64,000 nt of DNA from Caulobacter sp. 73W (GCF_041021955.1 NZ_CP158375.1:2790001-2854000), one strand, 5' to 3'; positions 1 through 9,370 are shown, counted from the stretch's first letter. Translations and numbers: made by a program. The notes: generated from the letters alone by a model not told the origin.

Positions 1-31
1 CAAAACACCCCGGCGCGAGGGCCGGGGTGTC
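1..31 (-). terminator. Rho-independent terminator of gap
   Basis: A 10-bp stem (positions 5-14 with 21-30) is followed on the minus strand by TTTTG. It lies 17 bases after the gap stop codon, as expected for an intrinsic terminator of that transcript. Confidence 0.85.
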
Positions 32-47
32 TGAAAGGCGGGTCGGC

Positions 48-1055
48 TTAGAGGAACTTGGCCATCACGAGCGCGGTGTCGCTCATGCGCGTGGCGAAGC
101 CCCATTCGTTGTCGTACCAGCTCAGCACGCGGGCCAGCTTGCCGTCGATGACCTGGGTCTGCGGCAGGGCGGCGGTCGAGCTGGCGGCGATGTGGTTCAG
201 GTCCGACGAGACCAGCGGGTCGGTGGTGGTCGCCAGGACGCCGTTCATCGGGCCGTCGGCGGCGGCCTGCAGGGCGGCGTTGATCTCTTCCACGGTCACT
301 TCACGGCCGGCCACGACCTTCAGGTCGACGACGGAGACGTTCGGGGTCGGGACGCGGATCGACGAGCCGTCCAGCTTGCCCTTCAGTTCCGGCAGGACCA
401 GGCCCAGGGCCTTAGCGGCGCCGGTCGAGGTCGGGATCATGCTCAGGCCGGCCGCGCGGGCGCGGTAGAGGTCCTTGTGCATGGTGTCGAGGGTCGGCTG
501 GTCGCCGGTGTAGGCGTGGATCGTGGTCATGTAGCCACGCTCGATGCCGAACAGGTCGTGCAGGACCTTGGCCACCGGGGCCAGGGCGTTGGTGGTGCAG
601 CTGCCGTTGGACACGACGATGTCGTCGGCCGTCAGGGTCTCATGGTTGACCTTGAAGACGATGGTCTTGTCGGCGCCGTCGGCCGGAGCCGAGACCAGGA
701 CGCGCTTGGCGCCGGCGGCCAGGTGGGCGGCGGCCTTGTCCTTGGACGTGAAGATGCCGGTGCACTCGAACGCGATGTCGACGTTCAGTTCCTTGTGCGG
801 CAGGTCCTTCGGGTCGCGGATGGCCGTGACCTTGATCTTGCCCATGCCCACGTCGATCCAGTCCTCGCCGGACGTGACCGTGCCGGGGAAGCGGCCGTGG
901 ACGCTGTCGTAGCGCAGCAGGTGGGCGTTGGTCTCCACCGGGCCCAGGTCGTTGATCGCGACGACCTCGATATCGCGGCGCGCGTGCTCGGCGATGGAAC
1001 GCAGAACCAGGCGGCCGATGCGGCCGAACCCGTTGATGGCGACGCGAATAGCCAT
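48..1055 (-). CDS. gap: Type I glyceraldehyde-3-phosphate dehydrogenase
   Basis: This cytoplasmic enzyme oxidises and phosphorylates glyceraldehyde-3-phosphate to 1,3-bisphosphoglycerate with NAD in glycolysis and gluconeogenesis. The 335-residue length is standard. The Rossmann motif GFGRIGR is at residues 9-15, and the catalytic cysteine is C153 in [13 protein letters not shown] sits 8 bases upstream of the ATG. The gene is monocistronic in this view, with its own terminator at the window edge and a divergent neighbour more than 350 bases away. Assignment is from family motifs and is secure. Confidence 0.97.
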   Translation of the reverse strand: MAIRVAINGFGRIGRLVLRSIAEHARRDIEVVAINDLGPVETNAHLLRYDSVHGRFPGTVTSGEDWIDVGMGKIKVTAIRDPKDLPHKELNVDIAFECTGIFTSKDKAAAHLAAGAKRVLVSAPADGADKTIVFKVNHETLTADDIVVSNGSCTTNALAPVAKVLHDLFGIERGYMTTIHAYTGDQPTLDTMHKDLYRARAAGLSMIPTSTGAAKALGLVLPELKGKLDGSSIRVPTPNVSVVDLKVVAGREVTVEEINAALQAAADGPMNGVLATTTDPLVSSDLNHIAASSTAALPQTQVIDGKLARVLSWYDNEWGFATRMSDTALVMAKFL

Positions 1056-1422
1056 AGTGGTGCTCTCCTACGAATTCGCACGCTCAAGGACGAGCGGCGT
1101 TCTTGATTTTGCGACGCGTTTTGAAGGCGGGGGCAGGGAAGTCAACCCCAGGCTACCTTCACAAGACATGAGTGTTTGTGACGAGATCCGATTTCTCCTC
1201 CCCCGCGAATGCTCCAAACTCCGTTCACCCCGGCGAAGGCCGGGGTCCAGATTCATCCAGAGCCTCAGCAGGGTTTCACCTGGATGCCGGCCTTCGCCAG
1301 GATGAGCGGATTGGGGGAGCTCGGTCAGAAGTCCCGCACCGCAAGTCTCAAAGGCGCCAAGATCGCTTGCGAGGGGCTTGTGTGACTGGCGATAAGCGTC
1401 GCGATCTATATGTTTGGAGCCC
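1056..1422. other. Divergent intergenic region between gap and the zapA unit
   Basis: This 367-base stretch must hold the promoters of gap and of the DUF4164/zapA unit. It contains a REP-like palindromic element (annotated separately). I see no credible gene: the open frames crossing it lack a ribosome binding site and family resemblance. Confidence 0.6.
1226..1310. repeat. REP-like paired palindrome
   Basis: Two GC-rich arms face each other: CCCCGGCGAAGGCCGGGG near 1228-1246 and GCCGGCCTTCGCC near 1286-1298. They are joined by TCCAGATTCATCC and CTGGATG. This layout matches the abundant dispersed intergenic repeats of alphaproteobacterial genomes. No protein is encoded. Confidence 0.6.
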
Positions 1423-1710
1423 ATGAGCGGAACTCCCCCGATGAACGGCGAGACCAGCGCCCTCGATCTGGCGGCCAAGCGGCTGGAACGCGCCGTCGCC
1501 CTGCTGGAGCAGAAGTTCGCCGCCCGCCCGGCCGCGAACGGCGACGACCTGTTCGCCCAGGACCGTGACAAGCTGGCCGCCGAGCTCGACGCCGCCCGCG
1601 CCCGTGAGAAGGCGCTGGAGGAAGCCGGCGCCCAGGCGTCCGCCGCCCTGGGCCGCGCCATCACCGAAATCCGCGCCGCCCTTGGCGACAGCGACGGCGC
1701 GAAGGAATAG
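1423..1710 (+). CDS. Small coiled-coil protein (DUF4164-like)
   Basis: A 95-residue, acidic, alanine/glutamate-rich helical protein with no signal peptide or membrane segment. It is predicted to form a coiled coil through most of its length, with long runs of L/A/E/K heptads. It ends 3 bases before zapA, so the two are co-transcribed. Small coiled-coil proteins with this position next to zapA are common in alphaproteobacteria, and I infer a link to division-site assembly. ATG 1423 was chosen; ATG 1441 is an alternative start. The function is not established from sequence. Confidence 0.75.
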   Translation: MSGTPPMNGETSALDLAAKRLERAVALLEQKFAARPAANGDDLFAQDRDKLAAELDAARAREKALEEAGAQASAALGRAITEIRAALGDSDGAKE

Positions 1711-1713
1711 CCC

Positions 1714-2052
1714 GTGGCCCAGCTGACCATCGACATCAACGGCCGCCCCTACACCGTCGGCTGCGAGGACGGGCAGGAAGCCCACCTGCGCGAGCTGGCC
1801 AAGGCCTTCGACCGCCAAGTCCGCCATGTGTCCCAGGACATGGGGCAACTGGGCGAGACGCGCCTGTTCCTGATGGGCGCCCTGCTGCTGGCCGACGAGC
1901 TGGCCGACCTGAAACTGCGCTACGCCGCCCTGCAGGCCGACCAGATGCGCCTGCAGAACGGCCAGTCCGGCGCCGAGGCCAAGGCCGTCCAGGCGCTGGA
2001 AGCGGCGGCGAAACGCATCGAGAAGCTGGCGAACGGCGACCAGACTGACTAG
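1714..2052 (+). CDS. zapA: Cell division protein ZapA
   Basis: ZapA binds and bundles FtsZ filaments at the division site. The 112-residue product has the usual N-terminal beta-alpha-beta module (QLTIDINGRPYTVGC, then LRELAKAFD) and a C-terminal coiled coil. It starts with GTG, three bases after the upstream stop codon. The next element downstream is 6S RNA followed by 5-formyl-THF cyclo-ligase, the conserved zapA-ssrS-ygfA order, which supports the call. Confidence 0.93.
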   Translation: MAQLTIDINGRPYTVGCEDGQEAHLRELAKAFDRQVRHVSQDMGQLGETRLFLMGALLLADELADLKLRYAALQADQMRLQNGQSGAEAKAVQALEAAAKRIEKLANGDQTD

Positions 2053-2059
2053 ATTAGTC

Positions 2060-2252
2060 AACGGCGGGTCTGCTGCGGCCCTCGTCGAAGGCTTCACATC
2101 CCAGAGACCTTAATCATCTCGAAGGGAGCTGTCCCTGTCCGTGGCCGTGGCTGCGGGTATATGGCGCCCACCTGGTATTCCAGGTCCGAGGGGATTGAAC
2201 ACGTCCTTCACGGTTCTCGCGGCGCCGCCACCCGTTTCCCTGCATTATAGCA
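2060..2252 (+). ncRNA. ssrS: 6S RNA (boundaries approximate)
   Basis: 6S RNA binds the housekeeping RNA polymerase holoenzyme and regulates transcription in stationary phase. The roughly 200-base gap between zapA and the cyclo-ligase gene is the conserved location of ssrS in alpha- and gammaproteobacteria. The ends can pair (CGGGT near 2065 with ACCCG near 2230), and the middle contains hairpins such as CACCTGGTATTCCAGGT at about 2169-2185. No open frame is plausible here. The exact ends cannot be fixed by eye. Confidence 0.75.
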
Positions 2253-2254
2253 GG

Positions 2255-2845
2255 ATGGTCCACGCCACCCTGTCCTCCGCCAAGACGATCCTGCGGGCCG
2301 AGATGCGCGCCCTGCGCAAGACCCTGGCCGAACGGTCGCCGGACGCGGCCGAGCGCGCGGCCGAGCACCTGTCCCTGGAACGGCTGCCGGCTTTCGCCGT
2401 GGTGGCCGGCTATCACGCCCATGGATCGGAGATGGTCCCGGCGGCGGTGCTGGATCGCCTGGCCGCCACCGGCGCGGCGGTGGCCCTGCCGGTGGCCGTC
2501 AGCCGCGAAGCGCCGCTGATCTTCCGCGCCGCCGACAGCCGCGACATCTATCTGCCCGACGCCTTCGGCGTGCCCAGCCCGCCGCCTGGCGCGCCGCAAC
2601 TGCACCCCGACCTGATCATCGCGCCCCTCGTCGCCTTCGACCGCCGGGGCATGCGCCTGGGCCAGGGGGCGGGGGCCTATGACCGCACCATCGAGGCGGC
2701 GCGGGCGGTCAAGCCGGTGTTCGTGATCGGCCTGGCCTATGCCGGCCAGGAGGTGGCCCGCGTGCCCTGCGAGCCGCACGACATGCATCTGGACGCCATT
2801 CTTACGGAAAACGGGTATATCGAGGTCCGAAAGGACCCTTCCTGA
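2255..2845 (+). CDS. ygfA: 5-formyltetrahydrofolate cyclo-ligase
   Basis: Converts 5-formyl-THF to 5,10-methenyl-THF using ATP, recycling a storage folate. The 196-residue product contains the family's C-terminal signature (DRRGMRLGQGAGAYDR) and the IGLAYAGQ strand. The open frame extends upstream to 2141 through the 6S RNA region, but ATG 2255 gives the normal family length and the expected N-terminus (AKTILRAEMRALRK). It lies directly after 6S RNA and ends one base before the YmdB-type gene starts. Confidence 0.93.
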   Translation: MVHATLSSAKTILRAEMRALRKTLAERSPDAAERAAEHLSLERLPAFAVVAGYHAHGSEMVPAAVLDRLAATGAAVALPVAVSREAPLIFRAADSRDIYLPDAFGVPSPPPGAPQLHPDLIIAPLVAFDRRGMRLGQGAGAYDRTIEAARAVKPVFVIGLAYAGQEVARVPCEPHDMHLDAILTENGYIEVRKDPS

Positions 2846-2846
2846 C

Positions 2847-3683
2847 ATGCGCTTCGCTTTCTTCGGGGACGTCGTGGGCAAATCCGGCCGCGACGGCCTG
2901 GCCGACCACCTTCCCAATCTTCGCCGCCAGCTCGACCTGGAATTCGTGATCGTCAACGCCGAGAACGCGGCGGCGGGCTTCGGCATCACCGAGAACACGG
3001 CGCGCGAGCTGTTCGAGGCGGGCGCCGACTGCCTGACCCTGGGCAATCACAGCTGGGACCAGCGCGAGGCCCTGACCTACATCGTGCGCGAGGAGCGGCT
3101 GATCCGCCCCGCCAACTATCCGATCCTGTCGGACGCGCCGGGGCGGGGCTCGCACCTGTACCAGACCGAGCGTGGACGGACGGTGTTCGTGGTCAACCTG
3201 CTGGGCCGGGTCCACATGGACGCCATGGACGACCCCTTCGCCGCTGCTGATCGCGAGCTGGACAAGGCGCCGCTCGGCATGGTGGCCGATGCGGTGATCG
3301 TCGACATGCACTGCGAGGCCACGTCCGAGAAGATGGCCATGGGCCACTTCTGCGACGGCCGCGCCAGCCTGGTGGTGGGCACCCACACCCACGTGCCGAC
3401 CGCCGACTGCCAGATCCTGACCGGCGGCACCGCCTATCAGACCGACGCCGGGGCCTGCGCCGACTATGACAGCGTGATCGGCAACCAGAAGGACGAGCCC
3501 CTTCGCCGGTTCACCACCAAGATCAGCGGCGGCCGCTATCAGCCGGCCAGCGGCCCGGCCACGATCTGCGGGGTTTTCGTCGAGACGGACGACCGCACGG
3601 GCCTGGCCAAGCGGGTCGAGCCGATCCGCGTGGGCGGCCGTCTGCGCCAGCACATCCCGTCGCTGGAGCTCACGCCGGTCTAG
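2847..3683 (+). CDS. YmdB-family metallophosphoesterase (TIGR00282-type)
   Basis: A 278-residue calcineurin-like phosphoesterase of the YmdB type; Bacillus YmdB hydrolyses 2',3'- and 3',5'-cyclic nucleotides in vitro. Metal-binding motifs are visible: FFGDVVG at the N-terminus, NAENAAAG, TLGNHSWDQ, DMHCEATSEK and GTHTHVPTAD. The open frame starts earlier (2739), but ATG 2847 gives the canonical MRFAFFGDVVG start and abuts the cyclo-ligase stop codon. No signal peptide is seen. The physiological substrate cannot be told from sequence. Confidence 0.9.
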   Translation: MRFAFFGDVVGKSGRDGLADHLPNLRRQLDLEFVIVNAENAAAGFGITENTARELFEAGADCLTLGNHSWDQREALTYIVREERLIRPANYPILSDAPGRGSHLYQTERGRTVFVVNLLGRVHMDAMDDPFAAADRELDKAPLGMVADAVIVDMHCEATSEKMAMGHFCDGRASLVVGTHTHVPTADCQILTGGTAYQTDAGACADYDSVIGNQKDEPLRRFTTKISGGRYQPASGPATICGVFVETDDRTGLAKRVEPIRVGGRLRQHIPSLELTPV

Positions 3684-3687
3684 GCTT

Positions 3688-3797
3688 TGCGTGCTTCGAG
3701 ACGCGCTATCGCGCTCCTCAGCATGACGATGGTGGGGAGCGCATTGACCTCGTCATCCTTTAGGAGCGGCTGCAGGCCGCGTCTCGAAGGACGCACA
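3688..3797. repeat. Paired-palindrome repeat, copy A
   Basis: Outer arms TGCGTGCTTCGAGACGCG and CGCGTCTCGAAGGACGCA face each other, with inner arms CTCCTCAGCATGACGA and GTCATCCTTTAGGAG. It fills the convergent gap between the YmdB-type gene and the small membrane protein gene. Copies B (19531) and C (43565) share the same layout. Confidence 0.8.
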
Positions 3798-3800
3798 AAT

Positions 3801-4040
3801 CTAGATCCAGCGCTTCACAAGACCGCGGGGATCAAAGTCGTCGAACGACTTGCCCGCGGTCGAGCGGCCCAGGAAGAACGCGCCGACAGCCACCGCCGCC
3901 AGGGCGAGCGCGCCGACGCCGACGGCGATCGCCGTCTCGCTGGTGACGTTCGTCACCGCGCCGCGATGCAGGCCGACGCCATGGTTGGGCTGCCAGGCGA
4001 TGATGGATTTCGGCAGGGTCTCGGGTTCGACTTCGGTCAT
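3801..4040 (-). CDS. Small single-pass membrane protein, unknown function
   Basis: A 79-residue product with one hydrophobic segment at about residues 34-58 (rich in A, V, G) and a charged C-terminal tail (DDFDPRGLVKRWI). There is no cleavable signal peptide, so it is probably an inner-membrane anchored protein. It converges on the YmdB-type gene across repeat copy A and is divergent from yebC. The family was not recognised. A clean start with AAGGAG about 7 bases upstream supports expression. Confidence 0.65.
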   Translation of the reverse strand: MTEVEPETLPKSIIAWQPNHGVGLHRGAVTNVTSETAIAVGVGALALAAVAVGAFFLGRSTAGKSFDDFDPRGLVKRWI

Positions 4041-4158
4041 GCGTGGCTCCTTCGTCAGCCAAACGCGGGCATGCGGCGGCGGTTGCCGCCCTTGAACAGA
4101 AGCAATTCAAAGCGCTAGAAGCGCCCACCTTCACTTTTCGAGATCAGCGAGCCCGAGC

Positions 4159-4929
4159 ATGGCCGGCCACTCAAAATTCAAGAACATCATGCACCGCAAG
4201 GGCCGCGCCGACGCCGCGCGCTCCAAGCTGTTCTCCAAGCTGTCGCGGGAAATCACCGTGGCGGCCAAGGGCGGCCTGCCTGACCCGGCCATGAACCCGC
4301 GCCTTCGCCTGGCGGTGAACAACGCCAAGGCCGAGTCGGTGCCGAAAGACGTCATCGACCGCGCCATCAAGAAGGCCGCCGGCGGCGAAATCGACGCGAT
4401 GGAAGACGTCCGCTACGAGGGCCGCGGCCCCGGCGGCGTCGGCATCATCGTCGAGGCCCTGACCGACAACCGCAACCGCGCGGGCGCCAACATCCGCTCG
4501 GCCTTCGCCAAGAACGGCGGGGCCCTGGGCGAAATGAACTCGGTCGCCTTCATGTGGGACCGCGTGGGCAAGATCACCTACGCCGCCGAGGCCGGCACCG
4601 AGGACGCCGTCATGGAAGCCGCCATCGAGGCCGGCGCCCAGGACGTGGAAAGCGACCTGGTGAAGCCGGACATCTACGAGGACGCGCCGGGCCACACCAT
4701 CTGGACCGCCTTCGAGGACCTGAACGACGTGGCCGAGGCCATGTCCAAGGTGCTGGGCGACCCCAAGTCGACCGCCATCGTCTGGAAGCCCCAGACCGAG
4801 GTGGACGTCACCGGCGACGCCGTGGCCACCCTGATGAAGCTGCTCGACGCCCTGGACGCCGAAGACGACGTCCAGACGGTCTATTCCAACGAGATCATCT
4901 CGGACGAAGACCTGGCCAAGCTGGGCTAG
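4159..4929 (+). CDS. yebC: YebC/PmpR-family protein (TACO1-type)
   Basis: A 256-residue cytoplasmic protein of the YebC/TACO1 family, described as a transcriptional regulator in some bacteria and more recently as a factor that relieves ribosome stalling at difficult sequences. The diagnostic N-terminus [15 protein letters not shown] and the motif [19 protein letters not shown] are present, as is the [15 protein letters not shown] signature. In many bacteria it neighbours ruvC; here it is separated from ruvC only by the MgtC-family gene. Confidence 0.95.
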   Translation: MAGHSKFKNIMHRKGRADAARSKLFSKLSREITVAAKGGLPDPAMNPRLRLAVNNAKAESVPKDVIDRAIKKAAGGEIDAMEDVRYEGRGPGGVGIIVEALTDNRNRAGANIRSAFAKNGGALGEMNSVAFMWDRVGKITYAAEAGTEDAVMEAAIEAGAQDVESDLVKPDIYEDAPGHTIWTAFEDLNDVAEAMSKVLGDPKSTAIVWKPQTEVDVTGDAVATLMKLLDALDAEDDVQTVYSNEIISDEDLAKLG

Positions 4930-4952
4930 GCCTTTCCTCTACTAGCTCGCTT

Positions 4953-5056
4953 CCCCAGGCCTTGTGCCTGGGGTCCCTGCCTCCGCCGCCTCTGCGATAG
5001 ACACCCTGACGCCGCGAAGGCGGATGCAGGGACCCTCGCCATAAGGGCGAGGGAGG
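4953..5056. repeat. Hairpin-rich intergenic repeat after yebC
   Basis: A strong hairpin, CCCCAGGC-CTTGT-GCCTGGGG (4953-4973), is followed by GTCCCTGCCTCCGCC and, further on, GCGGATGCAGGGACCC as an inverted partner. It has no U-tract, so it looks like a REP-type element more than an intrinsic terminator. It sits between two same-strand genes. Confidence 0.55.
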
Positions 5057-5106
5057 CGGTTGAGGGGGGGCTGGGAGCTTCACTGACCCTCAGCCGTTCC
5101 TCCTTC

Positions 5107-5799
5107 ATGGACTGGTGGCGGCCCGATCTCTTCTTCCCCATCCTCGGCGCGATCGCGGCCGGCGGCCTGATCGGCTTCGAGCGGGAGTTCCGCGGCCATC
5201 CCGCCGGGCTGCGCACCCACATGCTGGTCAGCCTGGCCTCGGCTCTGCTGATGCTGGCGGCGGTGCACCAGCTGTCCTGGATGAGGATCGACGACCCGGC
5301 GGCGGTGGTGCGCATCGACCCGGTGCGCATGGCGCACGGCATCCTGACCGGCGTCGGCTTCCTGTGCGGCGGGGTGATCTTCCGCCAGGGCTTCAGCGTC
5401 CACGGCCTGACCACGGCGGCGTCGCTATGGATCACCTCGGCCCTCGGCACCCTGTACGGTATGCAGGTCTATGACCTGGCCATCGCCGGCACGGCGGTGA
5501 CGGTTCTGGTGCTCAGCGGCCTGCGCTTCGTGGACAAGCACGTGCCGCAGATGCGGGCCGCCCACCTTCGGGTGCGTTCGAGCCGCGAGGCTCCCCTGGA
5601 TGAGGCGGAGCTGCGCGCGGCGATGAAGACCTTCGGCCTCACCGCCAAGGTCATCGACCACCACCTGTACGGCGACGGTTCGGTGGAGCTGAGCGGGACC
5701 TTCCACGGCCTGGGCCGCGTGCCGGCCTCGGACCTGTCGGCGGTGATGCTGGCCGACCCCCGCGTGACCAGCTTCGAGCTGCGCCCGCGCCGCAGCTGA
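5107..5799 (+). CDS. MgtC/SapB-family membrane protein
   Basis: A 230-residue protein. The N-terminal half has the MgtC transmembrane core with its signature GGLIGFEREFRGHPAGLRTH, then GVGFLCGGVIFR and GLTTAASLW. The C-terminal roughly 75 residues form a soluble ACT-like tail. MgtC proteins act in the inner membrane and modulate the F-type ATP synthase and growth at low magnesium or inside hosts. The exact role here is unknown. The ATG is preceded by GTTCCTCCTTC with no clear Shine-Dalgarno sequence. Confidence 0.87.
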   Translation: MDWWRPDLFFPILGAIAAGGLIGFEREFRGHPAGLRTHMLVSLASALLMLAAVHQLSWMRIDDPAAVVRIDPVRMAHGILTGVGFLCGGVIFRQGFSVHGLTTAASLWITSALGTLYGMQVYDLAIAGTAVTVLVLSGLRFVDKHVPQMRAAHLRVRSSREAPLDEAELRAAMKTFGLTAKVIDHHLYGDGSVELSGTFHGLGRVPASDLSAVMLADPRVTSFELRPRRS

Positions 5800-5854
5800 C
5801 GTTAACTAAAAAGCGCTTTCCCGCAGGGTCTCGACGAGAGAAATTGCGGAACAC

Positions 5855-6433
5855 ATGACGAACGCGATTCGCATTCTCGGGCTCGATCCCGGCCTTCGGC
5901 GCACCGGCTGGGGGGTGATCATCATGGACGGCTCGCGCCTGACCCATGTGGCCCACGGCGTCATCGCGCCGGACGAGACCGCGCCCTTCGCCACCCGCCT
6001 GCTGACCCTGTTCGAGGGAATCGAGGCGGTGATCGCCGCGCACGCGCCGCACGAGGCGGCCGTGGAGGAGACCTTCTTGAACACCAACGCCCAGTCCAGC
6101 CTGAAGCTCGGCCACGCCCGCGCGGCGGCCCTGATCGCGCCGGCCCGCGCCGGCCTGCCGGTGGCCGAGTACGCCAGCCGCCACGTCAAGAAGGCGGTGG
6201 TCGGCACCGGGGCGGCGGACAAGGACCAGATCGGCTTCATGATCGCCCGCATCCTGCCCACCGCCGCCGGCGCGGTCGCCGACGCCGCCGACGCCCTGGC
6301 GGTGGCCATCGCCCACGCCCATGCGCGCGGCCGGGCGGCCGATCCCATCATCACCCGCGCGCCGGTCCGCTCGCGCAAGGGTTCGTCCGGCGCCGCCTGG
6401 GCCGCCGCTCTCGCCGCGAAGGGCATCCAATGA
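5855..6433 (+). CDS. ruvC: Crossover junction endodeoxyribonuclease RuvC
   Basis: Resolves Holliday junctions by symmetric cleavage as a dimer, with RuvAB. The 192-residue product has the expected acidic residues: D11 in [14 protein letters not shown]71 in [10 protein letters not shown], and D143/D146 in VADAADALA. Its stop codon overlaps the ruvA start by four bases (ATGA), so translational coupling in a ruvC-ruvA-ruvB operon is expected. A short palindrome AAAGCGCTTT lies upstream at about 5811. Confidence 0.97.
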   Translation: MTNAIRILGLDPGLRRTGWGVIIMDGSRLTHVAHGVIAPDETAPFATRLLTLFEGIEAVIAAHAPHEAAVEETFLNTNAQSSLKLGHARAAALIAPARAGLPVAEYASRHVKKAVVGTGAADKDQIGFMIARILPTAAGAVADAADALAVAIAHAHARGRAADPIITRAPVRSRKGSSGAAWAAALAAKGIQ

Positions 6434-7047
6434 TCGGCCGTCTGCGCGGCGCCGTCGCCGAGGTCGGCGAGGAAGAGGCCCTGATCGACGTCATGGGCGT
6501 CGGCTATGTGGTCCGTTGCGGCTCCCGCACCCTGGGCCGCCTGCCGGCCCTGGGCGAGGAGACCCTGCTGCACATCGAAAGCCAGTGGAGCGAAAGCGCG
6601 GGCCTGCGCCTCTACGGCTTCGGCACGCGGGAGGACCGCCGCGCCTTCGTCCTGCTGCAGGCGATCCAGGGCGTCGGCCCCAAGGCCGCCATGGCGGTGC
6701 TGGACGTGCTGAGCCCGGCGGAATTGGCCGGCGCCGTGGCGCGCGAGGACAAGGCCGCCGTGGGCCGCGCCCAGGGCGTCGGTCCCAAGCTGGCCCTGCG
6801 CATCGTCACCGAGCTGAAGGACAAGCCGATCACCGACGGCCCGGTCACCTTCGCCCCGTCGCCCAGCAGCGGCCCGGCGGAAGCCGTGCGGCCGTCCGCG
6901 TCGGGCGAGGCGGTGGTCGGCCTGATGGGCCTGGGCGTCGCCGAGGCGCAGGCCCGCCGCGTGGTCGAGGCCGCCGCGACCCGCCTGGGCGAGGAGGCCG
7001 ACGTGGCCGCCCTGATCAAGGCCAGCCTGCAGGAGCTGGGCCGGTGA
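6430..7047 (+). CDS. ruvA: Holliday junction branch migration protein RuvA
   Basis: RuvA tetramers bind the four-way junction and load RuvB. The 205-residue product has the N-terminal OB fold (MIGRLRGAV...GVGYVVRCG), two helix-hairpin-helix motifs ([14 protein letters not shown] and [17 protein letters not shown]), and a C-terminal RuvB-binding domain ([19 protein letters not shown]). It overlaps both ruvC and ruvB by four bases. Confidence 0.97.
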   Translation: MIGRLRGAVAEVGEEEALIDVMGVGYVVRCGSRTLGRLPALGEETLLHIESQWSESAGLRLYGFGTREDRRAFVLLQAIQGVGPKAAMAVLDVLSPAELAGAVAREDKAAVGRAQGVGPKLALRIVTELKDKPITDGPVTFAPSPSSGPAEAVRPSASGEAVVGLMGLGVAEAQARRVVEAAATRLGEEADVAALIKASLQELGR

Positions 7048-8066
7048 CGCGCATCGTCTCCGGCGAACAGGCGCCCCTGGAGGGGACCGACAAGGCGTTG
7101 CGCCCCCAAACCCTGGCCGAGTTCGTCGGTCAGGCGCAGGCCAAGGCCAACCTGAAGATCTTCATCGAGGCGGCGCGCGGCCGGGGCGAGTCCCTGGACC
7201 ACGTCCTGCTGTTCGGCCCGCCGGGCCTGGGCAAGACGACCCTGGCCCAGATCGTCGCGCGGGAGCTGGGCGTGAACTTCCGCGCCACCAGCGGCCCGGT
7301 GCTGAACAAGCCCGGCGACCTGGCGGCGATCCTGACCAATCTGGAAGCCAACGACGTCCTGTTCATCGACGAGATCCACCGCCTGTCGCCGAACGTGGAG
7401 GAGATCCTCTATCCGGCGATGGAGGACCACGTCCTCGACCTGGTGATCGGGGAGGGGCCGTCGGCCCGCTCCATCCGCATCGACCTGGCGCCCTTCACCC
7501 TGGTGGCGGCGACCACGCGGGCGGGGATGCTGGCCACGCCGCTGCGCGACCGCTTCGGCATTCCGGTGCGGCTGGAGTTCTACACCCACGACGAGCTGAA
7601 GCACGTCCTACTGCACGCCGCCCGCAAGATGGGCGCGCCCCTGGCCGAGGACGGGGCGATGGAGATCGCCGCCCGCGCTCGGGGGACGCCGCGCGTCGCC
7701 GGCCGCCTGCTGCGCCGGGTGCGAGATTTCGCCGGGGCTGACGGGGCCACGGTGATCGACAAGGGCCACGCCTCGCGCGCCCTGGCCCGGCTGGAGGTGG
7801 ACGAGGTGGGGCTGGACAGCCTGGACCGCCGTTACCTGCGCGCCCTGATCGAGCACTACAACGGCGGCCCGGCCGGAGTTGAGACTCTGGCCTACGCCAT
7901 CGCCGAAGCCCGCGACGCGGTGGAGGACGTGATCGAGCCCTATCTGATGCAGCAGGGCTTCATCCAGCGCACCCCGCGCGGCCGCGTAGCCTGCGCCAAG
8001 GCCTACCTGCACATCGGCCTGACCCCGCCGCCGCAACCGGCGGCCCAGAGCGGTCTGTTCGAATGA
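7044..8066 (+). CDS. ruvB: Holliday junction DNA helicase RuvB
   Basis: The hexameric AAA+ motor that drives branch migration. The 340-residue product has Walker A GPPGLGKT at residues 58-65, Walker [11 protein letters not shown], and a C-terminal winged helix ([11 protein letters not shown]). The open frame runs upstream to 6321 through ruvA. GTG 7044 was chosen because it gives the canonical N-terminus and a GTGA overlap with the ruvA stop codon. It overlaps the next gene by four bases. Confidence 0.97.
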   Translation: MTRIVSGEQAPLEGTDKALRPQTLAEFVGQAQAKANLKIFIEAARGRGESLDHVLLFGPPGLGKTTLAQIVARELGVNFRATSGPVLNKPGDLAAILTNLEANDVLFIDEIHRLSPNVEEILYPAMEDHVLDLVIGEGPSARSIRIDLAPFTLVAATTRAGMLATPLRDRFGIPVRLEFYTHDELKHVLLHAARKMGAPLAEDGAMEIAARARGTPRVAGRLLRRVRDFAGADGATVIDKGHASRALARLEVDEVGLDSLDRRYLRALIEHYNGGPAGVETLAYAIAEARDAVEDVIEPYLMQQGFIQRTPRGRVACAKAYLHIGLTPPPQPAAQSGLFE

Positions 8067-8923
8067 TCGACGGGGCGGCCAGGCGCGTTTGGGGCCTCGT
8101 CGCCCTTCTGGTCCTGCTGACCCTGGCGGCCTCCCTGCTGGCCATCCGGGCGGCGGGGGCCTCGACCTCGATGCTGGCGGCGCAGGGCGTGGCGGGCGTC
8201 ATCGCCGCCGGCCTGGCCTTCCTCATGTCCAGGGACCGGTCGGCACTGAGCCTGAGGGCGCAGGTGACGGTCATGGCGCTCAGTCTGTTCGCGGTCGCGG
8301 GGACGGCGCTGTTCGGCGTCAGCATGGATGGCGCGACCCGCTGGATCGGCGTCGGGCCTGTGCTGCTGCATCCGGCCTCGCTGGCCTTGCCAGCGGCGGC
8401 TTGGGTCTTCGCCTTGCGCCCAGCGACGCTCCTTACGGCCAGCCTTTGCGCCGGGATCGCTGTCGCCCTCGCGCTTCAACCCGATGGGGGAGCGGCCTTC
8501 GCCTTCGCCCTGGCGGCAGTCGCTCGGCTAGGGGGGCATCGCGGGCGGCTGGACCTGGCCGCCGCCGCCGTGGCCGTTGTCGCGGCCGCATGGGCCTGGA
8601 CCCGGCCCGACAGCCTGCCGGCGGTCAGCTATGTGGAGGAGGTGGTTTCCGCCGCCTTCGCGACGGCGCCGCCGGTCGGCCTGTTCGCCGTCCTGATGCT
8701 GGCCCTGCTGCCGGCGCCGTTTCTCTTCATCGGCCTGAAGCGCCGCGCGGTCGCGCCGCTGGTGCTCGGCGGCCTCTGGGCGGGTTTCGTCCTGGCGAGC
8801 ATCTTCGGCAACTATCCCGCGCCGGTGATCGGCTACGGCGCGTCGCCCCTGCTGGGCTGGGGCGTTTCGCTGGGACTCGCCTTGGCGCATATAGGGCCGG
8901 CCTCAGCCAAGGGACGTCCATGA
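8063..8923 (+). CDS. Small polytopic membrane protein resembling a degenerate SEDS (FtsW/RodA) protein
   Basis: The 286-residue product is nearly all membrane segments, about 8 of them. Three stretches resemble SEDS family signatures in the right order: [16 protein letters not shown] at 90-105 (FtsW: GAxRWIxLG...QP), [10 protein letters not shown] at 137-146 (FtsW: QPDxGT), and [13 protein letters not shown] at 254-266 (FtsW: SYGGSS). The segment that in FtsW/RodA carries the catalytic aspartate (HTDFIF) reads [12 protein letters not shown] here, and the protein is about 100 residues short. It is translationally coupled to both ruvB and ybgC by 4-base overlaps. Loss of glycosyltransferase activity is inferred. 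Confidence 0.72.
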   Translation: MIDGAARRVWGLVALLVLLTLAASLLAIRAAGASTSMLAAQGVAGVIAAGLAFLMSRDRSALSLRAQVTVMALSLFAVAGTALFGVSMDGATRWIGVGPVLLHPASLALPAAAWVFALRPATLLTASLCAGIAVALALQPDGGAAFAFALAAVARLGGHRGRLDLAAAAVAVVAAAWAWTRPDSLPAVSYVEEVVSAAFATAPPVGLFAVLMLALLPAPFLFIGLKRRAVAPLVLGGLWAGFVLASIFGNYPAPVIGYGASPLLGWGVSLGLALAHIGPASAKGRP

Positions 8924-9366
8924 CCGAACCCACCTGCGGCGTCCTGATCGGGCGCGAGCATCATCTGCCGGTGCGCATCTATTACGAGGACACCGACTTC
9001 ACCGGGGTCGTCTATCACGCCAACTACCTGCGCTATTTCGAGCGCGGGCGGAGCGACTTCCTGCGGCTGGCGGGCATCTCCCACACCGACCTGGCGGGCC
9101 GCGAGGACCCGGCGGCGTTCGTGGTGGTGCGCATGGAGATCGACTTCAAGCGCGCCGCCAAGGTCGACGACGCCCTGACGGTGGTGACCCTGTACGACGC
9201 GGTCAAAGGGCCGAGGCTTCTGGTCACCCAGCGGATCATGCGCGGCGACGCGCTGATCGCCCAGGCGGCGGTCGAGGCGGCCTGCATCACCATGGACGGC
9301 CGTCCGCGCCGTCCGCCGGCCGAGATGGTGGAACGCCTGTCGCCTTTGTTCGCTAAGCGTGACTGA
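8920..9366 (+). CDS. ybgC: Tol-Pal-associated acyl-CoA thioesterase YbgC
   Basis: A 148-residue hot-dog-fold thioesterase of the 4-hydroxybenzoyl-CoA thioesterase type. The active-site motif YYEDTDFTGVVYHANYLRYFERGR is well conserved, including the catalytic aspartate and the VYHANY loop. It occupies its usual place just before tolQ. The ATG overlaps the previous stop codon by four bases. Family members act on acyl-CoA or acyl-ACP and are linked to phospholipid metabolism at the cell envelope. Confidence 0.94.
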   Translation: MTEPTCGVLIGREHHLPVRIYYEDTDFTGVVYHANYLRYFERGRSDFLRLAGISHTDLAGREDPAAFVVVRMEIDFKRAAKVDDALTVVTLYDAVKGPRLLVTQRIMRGDALIAQAAVEAACITMDGRPRRPPAEMVERLSPLFAKRD

Positions 9367-9370
9367 TCAC

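Noticed and set aside
27..1106. 359-codon open frame on the plus strand
   Set aside because: Antisense to gap and crosses its terminator.
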